Shown: positions 10,555-21,243 of the stretch, in pieces | How positions within the stretch are numbered: position 1 is the first letter of the stretch | Layout of the letters: every line of letters begins with the position of its first letter | Origin: Dactylorhiza incarnata | Lineage: Eukaryota; Streptophyta; Magnoliopsida; Asparagales; Orchidaceae | DNA length: 64,000 nucleotides | Reading direction: 5' to 3' | Assembly (NCBI GenBank): GCA_033032865.1 | Contig: JAWHQI010000525.1 | Span: forward strand, 744,001-808,000 | The notes under the pieces: model-generated | What the model was told of the DNA's origin: nothing | The model's input: the letters and a program-made list of their open reading frames with translations, nothing else | Database searches by the model: none | Made by a program: the position numbers and the translations under genes

Positions 10555-11501
10555 TGTTGAAAAAACTTGAGGTCCGGAGGTGAAGTAAATACGCGGAACA
10601 CACTTCACAAATCCTTTCACAAGTGTAGCACAACAATGACAATGAGAAGAACGAATAGTACTATGGCATTAACTATCTCTTTACAATACGAGGTATACAT
10701 GGCGAGACATGATTCATAAGAATCACGGAGAAGAGAAGCACAAAACACAAGTGTAAAACAAGCTGCAGCAATCTGACTCTTGAGACCGCCAGACCGCGCG
10801 AACAGACAAGTCGGACGGAAGCCGCTGAGACCGCGCGAACAGAGTATAGACCGCACCTGGCAGACTGCAACCACAGACTGCGAACACCTAAACACAGTCC
10901 GCCTGGACTGGTTTATTCAAAGCTGGAAGAAGGGAGACAAGCTGACCGCGAGCTGCAATCCGCTAACCTGCAAACACAGAAACCAGTTAGACAAAGATCT
11001 CAGACTGCACGGCCTCAAAGAGAGATCGGCACAATCAAGCCAACTTTGGTTCTTACAGTTCTCATTATGAATGACGGGCCCTGCACCCCTATTTATAGGC
11101 GGACAGACGGATGTCGTCAATGCACAACCGGGATACAATAACCGCCCATCAGATCGTGAGCGGTCTCGCAAAGCTGACCGCCCAAACTCGGCATAGCTCA
11201 CAACTCCTTTATTAAACCTTGCGGTTACAACCAAACCGCCCGGTCACTGCGGTCTAAATAAGCAGACCACCCGGTCTTCTTCCAAAGAAAACATCAAGAA
11301 CATCTAGCCTACTTAGGACAAGTCGCCAGACCAACCTGCGCAAGCCGCCCGGACAGAAGAGGCGGTCTCCCAGATCAGACCACTCAGAACAAACTGCTAA
11401 GACAAAACTGACCAGAGAACCAACGCAGACTGCGCTGTCTCTGCGGTCTCCAATCCACAGACCGCCCAGCTCAAATCCACTTCCACTTCAAAATTTTAAC
11501 A
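10555..11501 (-). repeat. 5' LTR of Copia element C
   Basis: A 947-bp LTR running from TGTTGAAAAAAC to AAAATTTTAACA. It has a minus-strand TATA box (CTATAAATAG, 11089-11098) and, as in the LTR of A, dense GACCGC, GCGGTC and GAACCGC-like words. Beyond 11501 the gag of element D begins, so C was inserted there. The target duplication cannot be checked because C's other end is lost. Confidence 0.8.
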
Positions 11502-13466
11502 ATACTGAACTGTTGGGCCTGTCTACAGGTTTGACAACAGCCAGGTGCTTTGCTGGAATGAACTTGGAAGAGAATACTTCCTTACTTTTGAATGATGGAT
11601 CTGAAGTACCAAATACAAATGGTTCAGATTAGGCCATGAATTTATTCATGGGGAGCCTTCATAGAACTCATCCCCATGCCCTTTCTTCTACTATGGGAAG
11701 GAGTGCTTTCCTTCCTATAGGAACTTCCATTCTTCTAGTGTACATTCCTACTATCATGGTTGTACCTGTTAGAGGGAAGGAATACCTTTTGAAAGGTGGT
11801 ATGATATTTAGCCTTAGCCTTTCTCTTTTCTCCACATCCTTCACCCACTTCCATTTTATTGAACCCTAGTCCTCTCCCATTGGTTTGAGAAGAAAAGGTG
11901 TTAATAATTGCAAGCACTGATTTGGGCTTGGAGAATTGAGCCACTGGGCTCTTTTCTTTGAGAAGCTTCTCATCAAGGTCCTTCATGACCTTGTTCGTTT
12001 GGGAAATGGTGCTCAATTGGACAACTGTTATCCCCTTGAGTTGACTTATCTCTCTAATCATCTGAGCCACCAAGGTAGGTGACTCAGTGTAATCTTGCTT
12101 AGCCAACTTAAGGGAAGCAATTTCTTGAGCTTGCCTCTTCGCCAGCTTCTTACTTATTTTCAGAGCATCTAACAAAGCATCATACTTATCAATCAATTGA
12201 TTGACAACCACTTCAGATTCTAAATCATTTTCATCAATTGATGAGCATGGTTCAGAGTCTGGCATTGACTCATACTCAAAAGAAGGGGCAAGAGTATGTA
12301 CCTTGTCAGGAATGTCCTGACTATTTTCATCATCATCTGTTATAGCCATTAAGCCATGGTGTTCTCTTGCATCTTCATCCTCCTCTATATCACTGTCTGA
12401 ATGTGATAGAGGGGCCTTGGTGCCCACCTTTGCAGCAGGAAAGTCCTCATCTTACTCAGCTGCAAACAGTCCAATATATGCTTCTTCTTCTTCTGAGTCT
12501 GAGGATGATGAATCAGATTCACTCCAGCTCTTGTCCTTCTTGGATATGAAGGCCTTTTCTCCCTTCCTTACCTTCTGGTGATAGGATTTCTAATCACCCT
12601 TCTCCTTCCTCTTGACTGGACAGTCAGCAATGACATGTTCTGGCTTACACCAGCAATAACAAATCACATTAGATGAAACATGTTTAGAATCATACATGTC
12701 CCCTTTGGGGTGTTGAATGTCTGATCTATTGAGATCCTTCCTGGGATGTGAGGAGGAGGAGGGATTGTTCTTCCACTGCTTCCTCCTCATTATTTTCCTT
12801 AACTGCCTTGAGAAGGCATCAAACTCCTCATCAGAAGAGCTGCTATCAGATGAGCTGGACTCAGAATTTTCTGATCCAGCAACTTTCCTTAGAGGTGTAT
12901 GCATCCTTGCCTTGCTCTTCTTGGAGCCCTCAACCTTGAGGGCCACAGTTCTTTCCCTTGCATGAGGCCAGGAGGAAGTGTTCTCCTTCTTCCTGGTAGA
13001 TAGCTGCATCTCGTAAGAACGCAACTTTCCAAACAAAGTGTGGGGAGGAGTCTCACCCAGCTTTGCCACCCCCCTGATGGCACAGATCTTGGTATCCCAG
13101 TCTCTAGAGATCTTAGGAATTTGTCATTTAGCTCATAATGAGTGAAGGTCCTATCATAGGTCCTCAACTCATTTACTATTCTAAAGAATCTTTCATTAAA
13201 ATCAGTTATGCATTCCAGGCTTTGATGTCTGAAGGCTTCATATTCCTAATTGAGGAGGGATTTCCTATCATCCCTCACCTCTTCAGTCCCTTCCATGTAC
13301 ACTATCAGTGTATCCCATGTGTCATTGGCAGTCTCACAGTTTACCAAGTTCTAGAATGTTGAATCAGCAATAGCATTAACTATAATGTTTTGAGCACTTT
13401 TGTCCATTGTTTATAATGTTATCTCATCCCTTGTTATTTCAGTGTATGACTTACCTACCTGCCTAG
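11502..13466 (-). pseudogene. gag: Copia element D gag, central and C-terminal part
   Basis: Read on the minus strand from 13466 down, this continues the gag that starts at 16183. Landmarks are DKSAQNIIVNAIADSTF, LIVYMEGT, EYEAFRHQS and, further on, an acidic serine-rich stretch (SESSSSDSSSSDEEFDAFSR). Then comes a damaged knuckle CYCWCKPEHVIADC, in which the second cysteine is displaced. A long coiled-coil region follows (open frame 12427-11735) and finally FVFGTSDPSF, the counterpart of FVFGTSSPSL in element E. Several stops and shifts occur. The large gag with acidic and coiled-coil parts resembles SIRE-type Copia elements. It is cut off by C at 11501. Confidence 0.75.
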
Positions 13467-15354
13467 TGTTGGGAATATTGCCCTCAATATTCCTTTGATT
13501 TGAAGAGGCGTCACTGACAATGCTAAGTACAAAGTTGTATTTGATAAATCCATATTTGTGTAAGATATACAGGCTCGGGTAACTCAAGAGAAAGGGCCAA
13601 TCATGCCCTTGGATCAGGAGAAATCATCTCCTAAGAGATGAAGAATTGTTTAAGCAGAACCGTTGAGACGAAGGGTCAAATATTCTGAGATGAGCTCACT
13701 GTCTCAGCGGATCCACTGAGATGGGAAAGGAGCAGCATGCATTTGGGAAAGATTTGGTGTGTTCATTGAACGCAGAACACAATTCATCGAACGCAGAACT
13801 CAATTCATCGAACGTTGAGACAAGACAGAAGAAACAACTGAGACTTGGCGTGTTCGTCGAATGCAGAACACAGTTAGTCGAACGCAGAACTCAGTTCATC
13901 GAATGCTGAGACAAGATAGAAGAAAACAGCTGAGACTTGGCGTGTTCGTCGAACGCAAAACACAGTTCATCGAACGCAGAGACAAAACTGAAGCAAACAG
14001 CTGAGACTTGGCGTGTTCGTCGAACGCGGAACACAGTTCGTCAAACGTAGAGATAGAACAGAAGCAAGCACTGAGACTTGGCATGTTCGTCAAATGAAGA
14101 ATGAAGTTCGTCGAACGCAGAGCATGGCGAGTTCGTCGAACGCAGAGTATGGTGAGTTCGTCAAACGGAGAGTCTGACGAGTTAGTCGAACGCAGAGTTT
14201 GGCAAGTTCGTCGAACACAGAATAACGAGTTCGTCGAATGCAGATTACGAGTTCTGCCCATGGCGTAAGCTGCAGAATGACATTGTGGGTTCCATCAGTC
14301 TCTCCCATCCTACCCAGAAGGATGGTTGAGAGTCGTTGAGGGTCGGGGATGTATAAGAGAAGAAGTTAGGGCACTTTGGAGAAGTGTTGGTCGAGTGCTA
14401 AACAAATTGCTTTTCCATTGATGGCTGCCGCTCTCGTCTTTCTCCTCCTGCTCACTGAACAAGCAAGAAGAAGAAGAGAGAAAAAGAAAGCTCCTCTACA
14501 AGAAGGAGCAAGGTGATCTTCCATCCTTCATCTGAAGAGGAAGATCAGTTTGTAGCAGCCATCAACATCTCCAGCTACAAGATAGCACAAGCTGTGCAGG
14601 AACTACAGAAGACTTCTACACTCTGCTGTCTGCTGTAGTAAGCTTCAAATACTCTTTTACTGTAGGGCTGAAGGCCTGAGTTTGTAGGGCTTCACTACCT
14701 GAGTTGTAGAGCTGTGAGGACAGCTTGAGGTAGGATCTGTGAAGATCTGAGGTAGGGCTGTTTAGCCTGAGTTTGTAGGGTTTCATTGCCTGAGTTGTAG
14801 AGATGTGAGGACTGCTTGAGGTAGGATCTGTGAAGATCTGAGGTAGGGCTGTTTAGCCTGAGTTGTAGGGCTTTATTGCCTGAGCTGTAGGAGGAGGATT
14901 CCTCTGAGGTAGGACCTGGAAGAGGTCTGATTTGTAGGAGGTGGATTCCTCTGAGGTAGGGCTTGTTGGCCTGAGATTGTAGGACATGTTGTGGTCTGAG
15001 TTGTAGGATCAGTGGATGATCTGAGGTAGGGCTGCTGAGCCTGAGGTAGGGTTTGGGAAAACCTGAGAGATCCTGAGGGATCTGTGTTGTAAGCTCTTGG
15101 AGCTGAGATTAGAGGAGTTGGCCCTGTCTAACACATTGTTAGAAGGGTGAAGGGGGAAAGTGGACTACCCATGGACACACTGTCTTGGGGAACCACTATA
15201 AATGATTGTGTGTTTTCTGTGTGGTTGATTACTTGTTTAGAATAATCTTAAACATCTAAATAAAACAAGTAAAAATTAAAAGAGACCTATTCACCCCCCC
15301 CCCCCCCCCCCCCCCCCCTTAGGTGATTTAGACTAGAACCCTTATAAACTTACA
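13467..15354 (+). repeat. 5' LTR of element D2
   Basis: The 1888-bp LTR has TTCGTCGAACGCAGA-type words from 13745 to 14250, a plus TATA-like box TGTATAAGAG at 14350-14359, and downstream a degenerate minisatellite of CCTGAGTTGTAGGGCT units (about 14660-15070). The module GGGGAACCACTATAA ends near 15202, and a poly-C run is at 15296-15318. It ends CTTACA, two bases before the primer site. Confidence 0.85.
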
Positions 15355-15356
15355 AG

Positions 15357-15368
15357 TGGTATCAGAGG
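15357..15368 (+). other. Primer-binding site of element D2
   Basis: TGGTATCAGAGG, one base from the initiator tRNA-Met site, two bases after the LTR end. It establishes plus orientation. Confidence 0.88.
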
Positions 15369-15435
15369 GAGGTTGGTCAAGAAAGACATAAGTGTCTGAC
15401 CAGATCCTATTAAGGAATAGTCAAATCATAATCAG

Positions 15436-15912
15436 ATGGCCTCTAGTGGAATGCAGAAGGAGATGGGCTCCATGAAGTTGCCCATATGCAACAAAGCCAA
15501 CTTTGGCATATGGAAGCAGAGGGTTAGATTGTTCATGGAAGCATCTGACCCTAGGATCTATATTACTATCAAGGAAGGTCCCTTCACTTTCAAAACTGCC
15601 TCCACAATAGATCCAACCAGAAGGGTGGACAAGGCATTTAATGACTTAACCACAAATGAACTCACTCTGTTCACTATGGACAAGAGAGCCCGGAACATCA
15701 TAGTAAATGATATTGATGACTCCACATTTCAAAACTTAGTATATTGCAATACTGCCAAGGAAATGTGAGACACATTAATAGTTTATATGGAAGGGACTGC
15801 AGAAGTGGGAGATGATAGAAAGTCACTCCTAAACCAAGAGTATGAAGCTTTTAGGCAGTTGAGTCAGGAGAGCATTTCCATGTACTATGAGAGGTACTTT
15901 AGGATAGTGAAT
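15436..15912 (+). pseudogene. gag: Element D2 gag, N-terminal fragment
   Basis: The frame begins MASSGMQKEMGSMKLPICNK at 15436 and reads IWKQRVRLFMEASDPR and NIIVNDIDDSTFQNLVY to a TGA at 15766. In the same frame it then continues DTLIVYMEGTAEVGDDRKS to RIVNE at about 15912, where the gag stops abruptly and LTR sequence begins. The same residues are found in the gag of D, allowing residue-by-residue alignment. The start codon is the first ATG after the primer site. Confidence 0.82.
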
Positions 15913-16005
15913 GAAACAAGTGAAAATTAAAAGAGACCTATTCACCCCCCCCCCCCCTCCTCTAGGTGATTTAGACTACAACCCTTATAAACTTACACCT
16001 AGTAT
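15913..16005 (+). repeat. Remnant of the 3' LTR of element D2
   Basis: ACAAGTGAAAATTAAAAGAG through AAACTTACA repeats the end of the 5' LTR (15263-15354) with few changes. The junction with gag at about 15912-15918 falls in a short AAAC shared by both sides, which fits a microhomology deletion. The element's own end and target duplication survive. Confidence 0.85.
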
Positions 16006-16183
16006 GATCAATGGTGGAGGGATTTGTGATAAGAAAGGGGACCTCCTGGACAGTGATAAAAATCCTAGGGTCTGAGGCCTCCATGAAAAGCCTAACCCTT
16101 TGCTTCCAAATGTCAAAGATTTCCTTTTTGCATATTGGAAGCTTCATAAACCCCATCTCCTTCTGAACTCCATTGGTAGCCAT
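16006..16183 (-). pseudogene. gag: Element D gag, N-terminal part
   Basis: Starting at 16183 on the minus strand: MATNGVQKEMGFMKLPICKK, then IWKQRVRLFMEASDPR and STIDHT, up to the insertion site of D2 at CCTAG. It is nearly the same peptide as the plus-strand gag of D2, which confirms that D and D2 are relatives in opposite orientation. The reading continues at 13466. Confidence 0.85.
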
Positions 16184-16250
16184 TGGGTTTAGATCTTACT
16201 ATACCTATGTAGGACCTGGTCAGACTGTTAAGTCCTTTTTGACCAACCTA

Positions 16251-16262
16251 TCTCTGATACCA
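16251..16262 (-). other. Primer-binding site of element D
   Basis: The minus strand reads TGGTATCAGAGA, close to the initiator tRNA-Met site, with two bases between it and the LTR start at 16265, as in D2. Confidence 0.8.
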
Positions 16263-16264
16263 CT

Positions 16265-17576
16265 TGTTAGTTTATAGGTTAGTAGTCTAATTCACCTGGG
16301 GGTGAATAGGTCTCTTTGGTTTTTACTTAATTGTTATTACCAGCAAACAAAATAACAAGCAAAAACAGAAAACACACAGTTGTTTATAGTGGTTCCCCAA
16401 GACAGTGTGTCTATGGGTAGTCCACTTTCCCTCTACACCTATCTAACAGTGTGTTATATAAGGCCTACTCCTCTAATCTCAGCTCCAAGATTTTACAACA
16501 CAGATCCCTCAAGATCTCTCAGGCTTGCTCCAAGCCCTACCTTAGGCCAACCAACCCTACCACTAAGTGTGCTCCCACTCCTATAGCTCAGAGATCCCCT
16601 TGACCTCCTACCTCAGGCCTATCAAAAAGCCCTACTTCTCAGGAAAGATGCCATACAGCTCAGGCTCAACAACCTTACAAACCACAGGCTCAACAACCCT
16701 ACTACTCAGGTTCAACAACCCTACAAGCTCAGGCAGAGTGCCTTACGAGCTCAAAGCAATACAGTTAATACAAAAGGATATAAGTATAGCTTACAACATT
16801 TGACAACATTGTTTGTCTTCTGTTGTATATGCACAGTAGGTGCAACCTTGAAACAGAGCTGAATCAAATCTTCAGACCTTGCTCCTATCTGATCCTTCAC
16901 GTTAGTGGATGATAAAGGATCACCCTGCTCTTCTGAATCGAAGAGCTATCTTCTCTCCTTGTATCTTCTTGCTAGGTATGGAAGCAGAAGGAGAGAACTC
17001 TTGGAAGCCGTCAATGGAACAGTAGATTGCTTTCTACTTTTTAGCACTTAGCACCCCAAAAGACTCCTTTCTGAAATGCCCAATCATGTTCTTTTATACT
17101 CCTTTCATCTTCAACAGATCTAAGGAGGCCCCTGACACAGCAAGGAGAAGGATAACATACTTTATCTAGCTTTATAGTTGTTTGCGCCAAAAGCAAATCC
17201 CGCCAATGTCTTGTTCAGATTTGAATCTGTCTCAGCGGTTGGGCTGAGACAGCCTTCTGTCTCAGCGATTGAGCTGCCTTCGTCTCAGCGGATCCACTGA
17301 GACAGATAGTCCTCTCAGCAGATTTTGTCTATCTGTAGCTCAACTGAGGCAGACCTCTTCTCAGCGGCTCCTGGCCTCGTCTTAGCTGTTCCGCTGATAC
17401 AATGAGTTCTTCTTAGCGGTTTTGTCAGCAAACCACTGATCTTATTGCAATGCTTAGAATATCTTAACCTTGCATAATGCTGATGCAAACTAGGGTTTAA
17501 TAAATACAATATGTACTTAACATTGTGAGTGATGCCTCTTCAAATCAAGGGAACATTGAGGGAAATGTTCCCAACA
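16265..17576 (-). repeat. 5' LTR of Copia element D
   Basis: In minus orientation the LTR runs from TGTTGGGAACATTT (17576) to the end beside the primer site, 1312 bp. It matches the ends and several inner blocks of the D2 LTR and of the solo LTR at 42493. It has TATA-like AGTATAAAAG on the minus strand (17091-17100), TCTCAGCGG words (17220-17420) and a short block of the CCTAC/CTCAGG minisatellite (16530-16750). It is shorter than its relatives partly because this block is smaller and because it lacks the TTCGACGAA array. Confidence 0.85.
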
Positions 17577-18556
17577 CTAGGCATATCTTGTATAGATAGC
17601 TCTTGCATCTTTTGAACATTTCATATCAATATAGAAGTGCTGGACCAACCCTTATAAAGTAGGCTAGTCTCATCAAAAATAGCATGCATAGATTCCTCAA
17701 CTACATGAGTCTTCTTGTTGAATACTTTATAAGCTCTACTCTGTGAGCTATATCCAACAAGAACACCAACATTACATTTTTAAGCAAACTTTGTAAGTTG
17801 AGATTTTCCATTATTTAAAATGTAGCATTTGCAAACAAAGATTCTAAAATATGAAATTGTTGGTTGTTTGCCTTTCAGAATTTCATAGGGGGTTTTTCCA
17901 AGGGCCTTATTGATGGATGCTCTATTCAGAACATAACAAACTGTATTGACTGCCTAAGCCCAGAAATATTCTGGGAATGAGGAGTCACTAAGCAATGTTC
18001 TGTCAGCCTCTATCAAGGTCCTATTCCTCCTTTCATCCACTCCATTTTGTTGTGGAGTTCTTAGGGAGGAAAACTCTTGGGTGATACCAAAATCTTGACA
18101 AAACTTTGTCATAGCCCCAGAATGAAACTCTATGCCATAGTCAGTTCTTGTTTTGACCACATTACATTGTAGTTCATTCTGAATTTCCTTGACATGGTTT
18201 ATAAAGATATCTAAAGTATCAGATTTCTTCTTAAGGAAGAATACCCATGTATACTTTGAGTGATCATCAACAATCACTAGAGTATACAACTTCCCACCTA
18301 GGCTCTGAATGGGCAAAGGACCAAACAAGTCCATATGCAACAGATATTGACATCTTTCAGTGTCTTTGGAGCCAATACTTTTAAAGGTGGTCCTAGTTTG
18401 CTTACCCATTTGGCATGCATGATAAGGACCACTTTTAACATATTTTAAATCTGGACCATATCTAACTAGGTTTTTAGGGAAATAATCTATAAATTGTCTT
18501 ATAATTAATGTGGGCAAGTCACTTGTGTCATTGAACACAAAGTGACTCACTCTCAT
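17577..18556 (-). pseudogene. pol: Copia element E, integrase
   Basis: The minus strand reads YHACQMGKQTRTTFKS (pre-integrase), LLHMDLFGPLPIQSLGGK (first aspartate), KTRTDYGIEFHSG (second aspartate), RTPQQNGVDERRNRTL (glutamate) and PEYFWA. A stop follows at about 17953, then the same frame carries on with YVLNRASINKALGKTPYE and VGYSSQSRAYKVFNKKT. The catalytic triad is present, but the stop and the cut by element D at 17576 remove the rest of pol. The flank CTAGG (17577-17581) is the expected target duplication of D; its partner is not in the window. Confidence 0.87.
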
Positions 18557-18923
18557 TAGCTACAAGACACACATGAGATAAAGAACTATTGCAAATGAAA
18601 TCTAAGCAATAAGCATTTCCACTCCTAATGCCTGAGAGAATGACCTCTAAGTCAATTGACTTTTGGATCAAGAACTTGTCATTGTGGAATTCAATGACAT
18701 AACCCAAGTCACATAGTTGACTTATGCTTACAAGGTTGTGTTGAAGCCCTTCAACATAAGCTACCCTTGTTATTGAAACTATGCCATTGGTAATCATATC
18801 ATATCCTATTATGACACCTTTGTCAGATCCTCCAAAGATCACCTTTGGTCTATTCTTTGTTGGTATGTATTCTTTGAGTAAGTTCCTTGTTCCAGTCATG
18901 TGTCTGGAACACCCAATGTCCAA
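18528..18923 (-). pseudogene. pol: Copia element E, protease
   Basis: The segment begins with DIGCSRHMTGTRNLL, the aspartic protease active-site region. The canonical DSG is altered to DIG. It continues VIFGGSDKGVIIGYD, VAYVEGLQHNLVSISQLCD and VIEFHNDKFLI, all typical of Copia protease. It lies between the nucleocapsid knuckle at 18974-19486 and the integrase, the Copia order, in a frame separate from both. Confidence 0.85.
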
Positions 18924-18973
18924 GTTCCATATCTGATCTAGATGGGTACCTTAAATAATCTGCAAGATAGAAT

Positions 18974-19535
18974 TTACTTAGCTTTAAGTACCCAATTAAT
19001 TTTGGGTCCTAGGTCCTTATTAGAAGCAATAAATACTTTCCTGGAAGGGTTTTGCTTGGCTGGAATGCCTCTCCTTGCATTTGGCACATTGGGGTTATGC
19101 CAACAATCAATTGCAAAGTGACCCACTTTGCTACAACACCAACACTCATGAATATTGTATCTTCTTTTCTGAACAGATTTAGAAGTGGGGACTTCCTGTT
19201 TTGGTTCAGTAAAGAGGACAACTGCTTTCTTCTTATTCCTGTCAGCAATTAATTGGCTAGTTGCCTTCCTATAATTGGTCTTTGCAGACATTATCTTCTT
19301 TACATCATCTGATTTTAGCTTGGCAGCTAAGCAGGAGTTGATGGCATTAGATACTACATTGTTAGACTTGTTTATAGGCCTGATAGCAGCCACGGGTTTT
19401 GCGGAAAAGGATTTGGAAGAAGCATCTTCCATCATTTTGAGTGAAGGGGATGAGGTACCAAACACAAATTGCCCATGATGGGCCATCTGGATTTCCTCAT
19501 GAGGGGCCTTTAATGTTTACCCAGAAGTACGCTAC
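18974..19535 (-). pseudogene. gag: Copia element E gag, C-terminal part
   Basis: A 170-residue frame from 19486 reads HHGQFVFGTSSPSL at its start and has a CCHC knuckle CWCCSKVGHFAIDC and a tail ending KINWVLKAK, where WV(P/L)K is the usual junction before protease. Upstream, YFWVNIKGP is found in another frame and runs to the insertion site of F (GCTAC, 19531-19535). The reading then resumes at 24773. Its counterpart in D is at 11600-11640. Confidence 0.8.
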
Positions 19536-21243
19536 TGATAAGAAAAATTAAACTTCTTCTTCTTAGGGTTTATGATTTATAAAAATGCGAAGAAGATTGA
19601 TGATATTTTGCAAAACTATATTCGATGAAGGCAAGTGTACCTTATCGTATATAATATAGGATATTTTATAAAAATATCAAGGTCGTATTAAACTCGGGTT
19701 TGTCGAGTACTTCTACTTCGAGAAAGCGGACTATTATTTTATCGGAGAGAGAGCGGAAAAGAGAACTAAATTGCTACTAAATAAAAGAGAACGGAAATAA
19801 AGAAAGAAAATAAAACTTGATTAAAACTCGCTTTGAAATGAAATTAAAAGATAAATACTATCATTCAACTCTAAGCCTTGACCGTGGGGATTCCCGAAGC
19901 TCGAACATGCCTCTCTCGAGGTTAATGCCCAACTAAGCTTAGGAAACATCAACCAGACTCTCGTCCTATAATTGATTACCTAAGACTTGCTTTGCGCTGT
20001 GAATCCCACTATAGGATTTGACTCCTATCCGGAAGATTTACATCATCCTCTCTCGAGGGGTGCGTGCAACTCTTTTTATTCTCGAGTGATCGATTCGTAC
20101 GCACGTCCTCTCGGCTAGCTAGAATACGAAAACAAATACCGAAATTCATAACCGGAATATGAACTCGATATCGTTATATTTCGAGAATAAATCGAAGGAG
20201 AGAAGATGCGATAATAAGGTGTAGAGATAATTTCAATTCAAAACTTGCTAGAATCAAGAATAACTAATTACTAGCTAAAGGAAAAATTAAAACAAGAAAA
20301 AGAGAGAAAGAGGAAGAAAGAGAGTTTGCATAAAAGAAAGAGATAACAAAATTTCATTTCATAAAAAAGGGAGATTACATTAATTGAAAGCTACATTACA
20401 TTGCATGAAATTAAAGCTAAGCTACCTTGCATGGAAGAGAAAATAAGACATTAAAAAGAAAATAAGAGAATTACATGAAATTAAATCTAAACCTAAAACA
20501 TGAAAAATAAGGAAAACTATACAAGAACAGCCCAAATGGGCAGGGAGAAGGGAATGGAATGCTGGAGGGGAGCCTCTGAATTTATAGGAAAAAATTCCAG
20601 GTTACACGCCCTCGGTCACGGGCGTGACCTAGGGCGTGTAATACTTGTTCTGCACGGATGCGACATCGGCGTGGGTCTTGCGTGACTGTGTCGCGAAAAA
20701 GGACATTACACGCCCGTGTAACTTTGGTCACGGGCGTGTACCTGGGCGTGTACTTGGGCGGCTTCATCAATGCGGCGTGGGCTTGAGTGCGGCGCTGCAG
20801 CGAAAAGCGATCACGCGCAAAAAGTCACGGGCGTGACTCATGGGTCACGGGCATGACTTGGGTCAACATTGGATTCGGTGGCTGACAGGTCCACGTGGAA
20901 AGCTTGAAGTGATCTTTAAATTTACACGCCCTTGGTCACTGGCGTGACCTGGGTCACGGGCGTGACCGAGGGCGTGACTTGCTGTGGACTAGCTCAAATG
21001 CGCGGCAACAAGTCCTGGACTGATCTTAATGTTACACGCCCTTGGTCACGGGCGTGACCTAGGGCGTGTACTATGAAATTTGACCAAAATCTCCAAAAAA
21101 TCTGCAAAACAAAAATACAATTATATTTAGAACTAAAATTATAAAAGAAGTGATTTTTAACTAAAATATAAATAATATTTACAAAATTATATTAAACTTA
21201 ACCTAAATACTATAATTAAAATAAGCATAAATCCTTCTTATCA
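19536..21243 (-). repeat. 3' LTR of element F
   Basis: 1708 bp, TGATAAG to CTTATCA. A minus-strand TATA-like CTATAAA lies at 20581-20587. Between 20602 and 21065 it holds repeated GGGCGTGA / TCACGGGC words, including an inverted repeat at 20602-20641 with one mismatched pair. Confidence 0.93.

Larger units (their letters stand above)
13467..16005 (+). mobile_element. Copia element D2, internally deleted, with intact target duplications
   Basis: The element starts TGTTGGGAATATTG at 13467 and ends AAACTTACA at 16005. Both ends are flanked by CCTAG (13462-13466 and 16006-16010), a perfect 5-bp target duplication. Inside are a complete 5' LTR, primer site, the first part of gag, and only the last 90 or so bases of the 3' LTR. 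It sits in the gag of D, an opposite-strand element with a related LTR and gag. Confidence 0.88.

Noticed and set aside
11636..13362. Plus-strand frames in the gag of D
   Set aside because: Shadows of the minus-strand gag, which has recognisable motifs.
13745..14250. CRISPR-like array of TTCGTCGAA words
   Set aside because: Spacing is irregular, the repeat is short and degenerate, it lies inside an LTR of a plant element and there are no cas genes.
20500..20836. Short frames over the GGGCGTGA words of F (also 24024-24360)
   Set aside because: They occur in both strands over an inverted-repeat region and change freely between the two LTRs.
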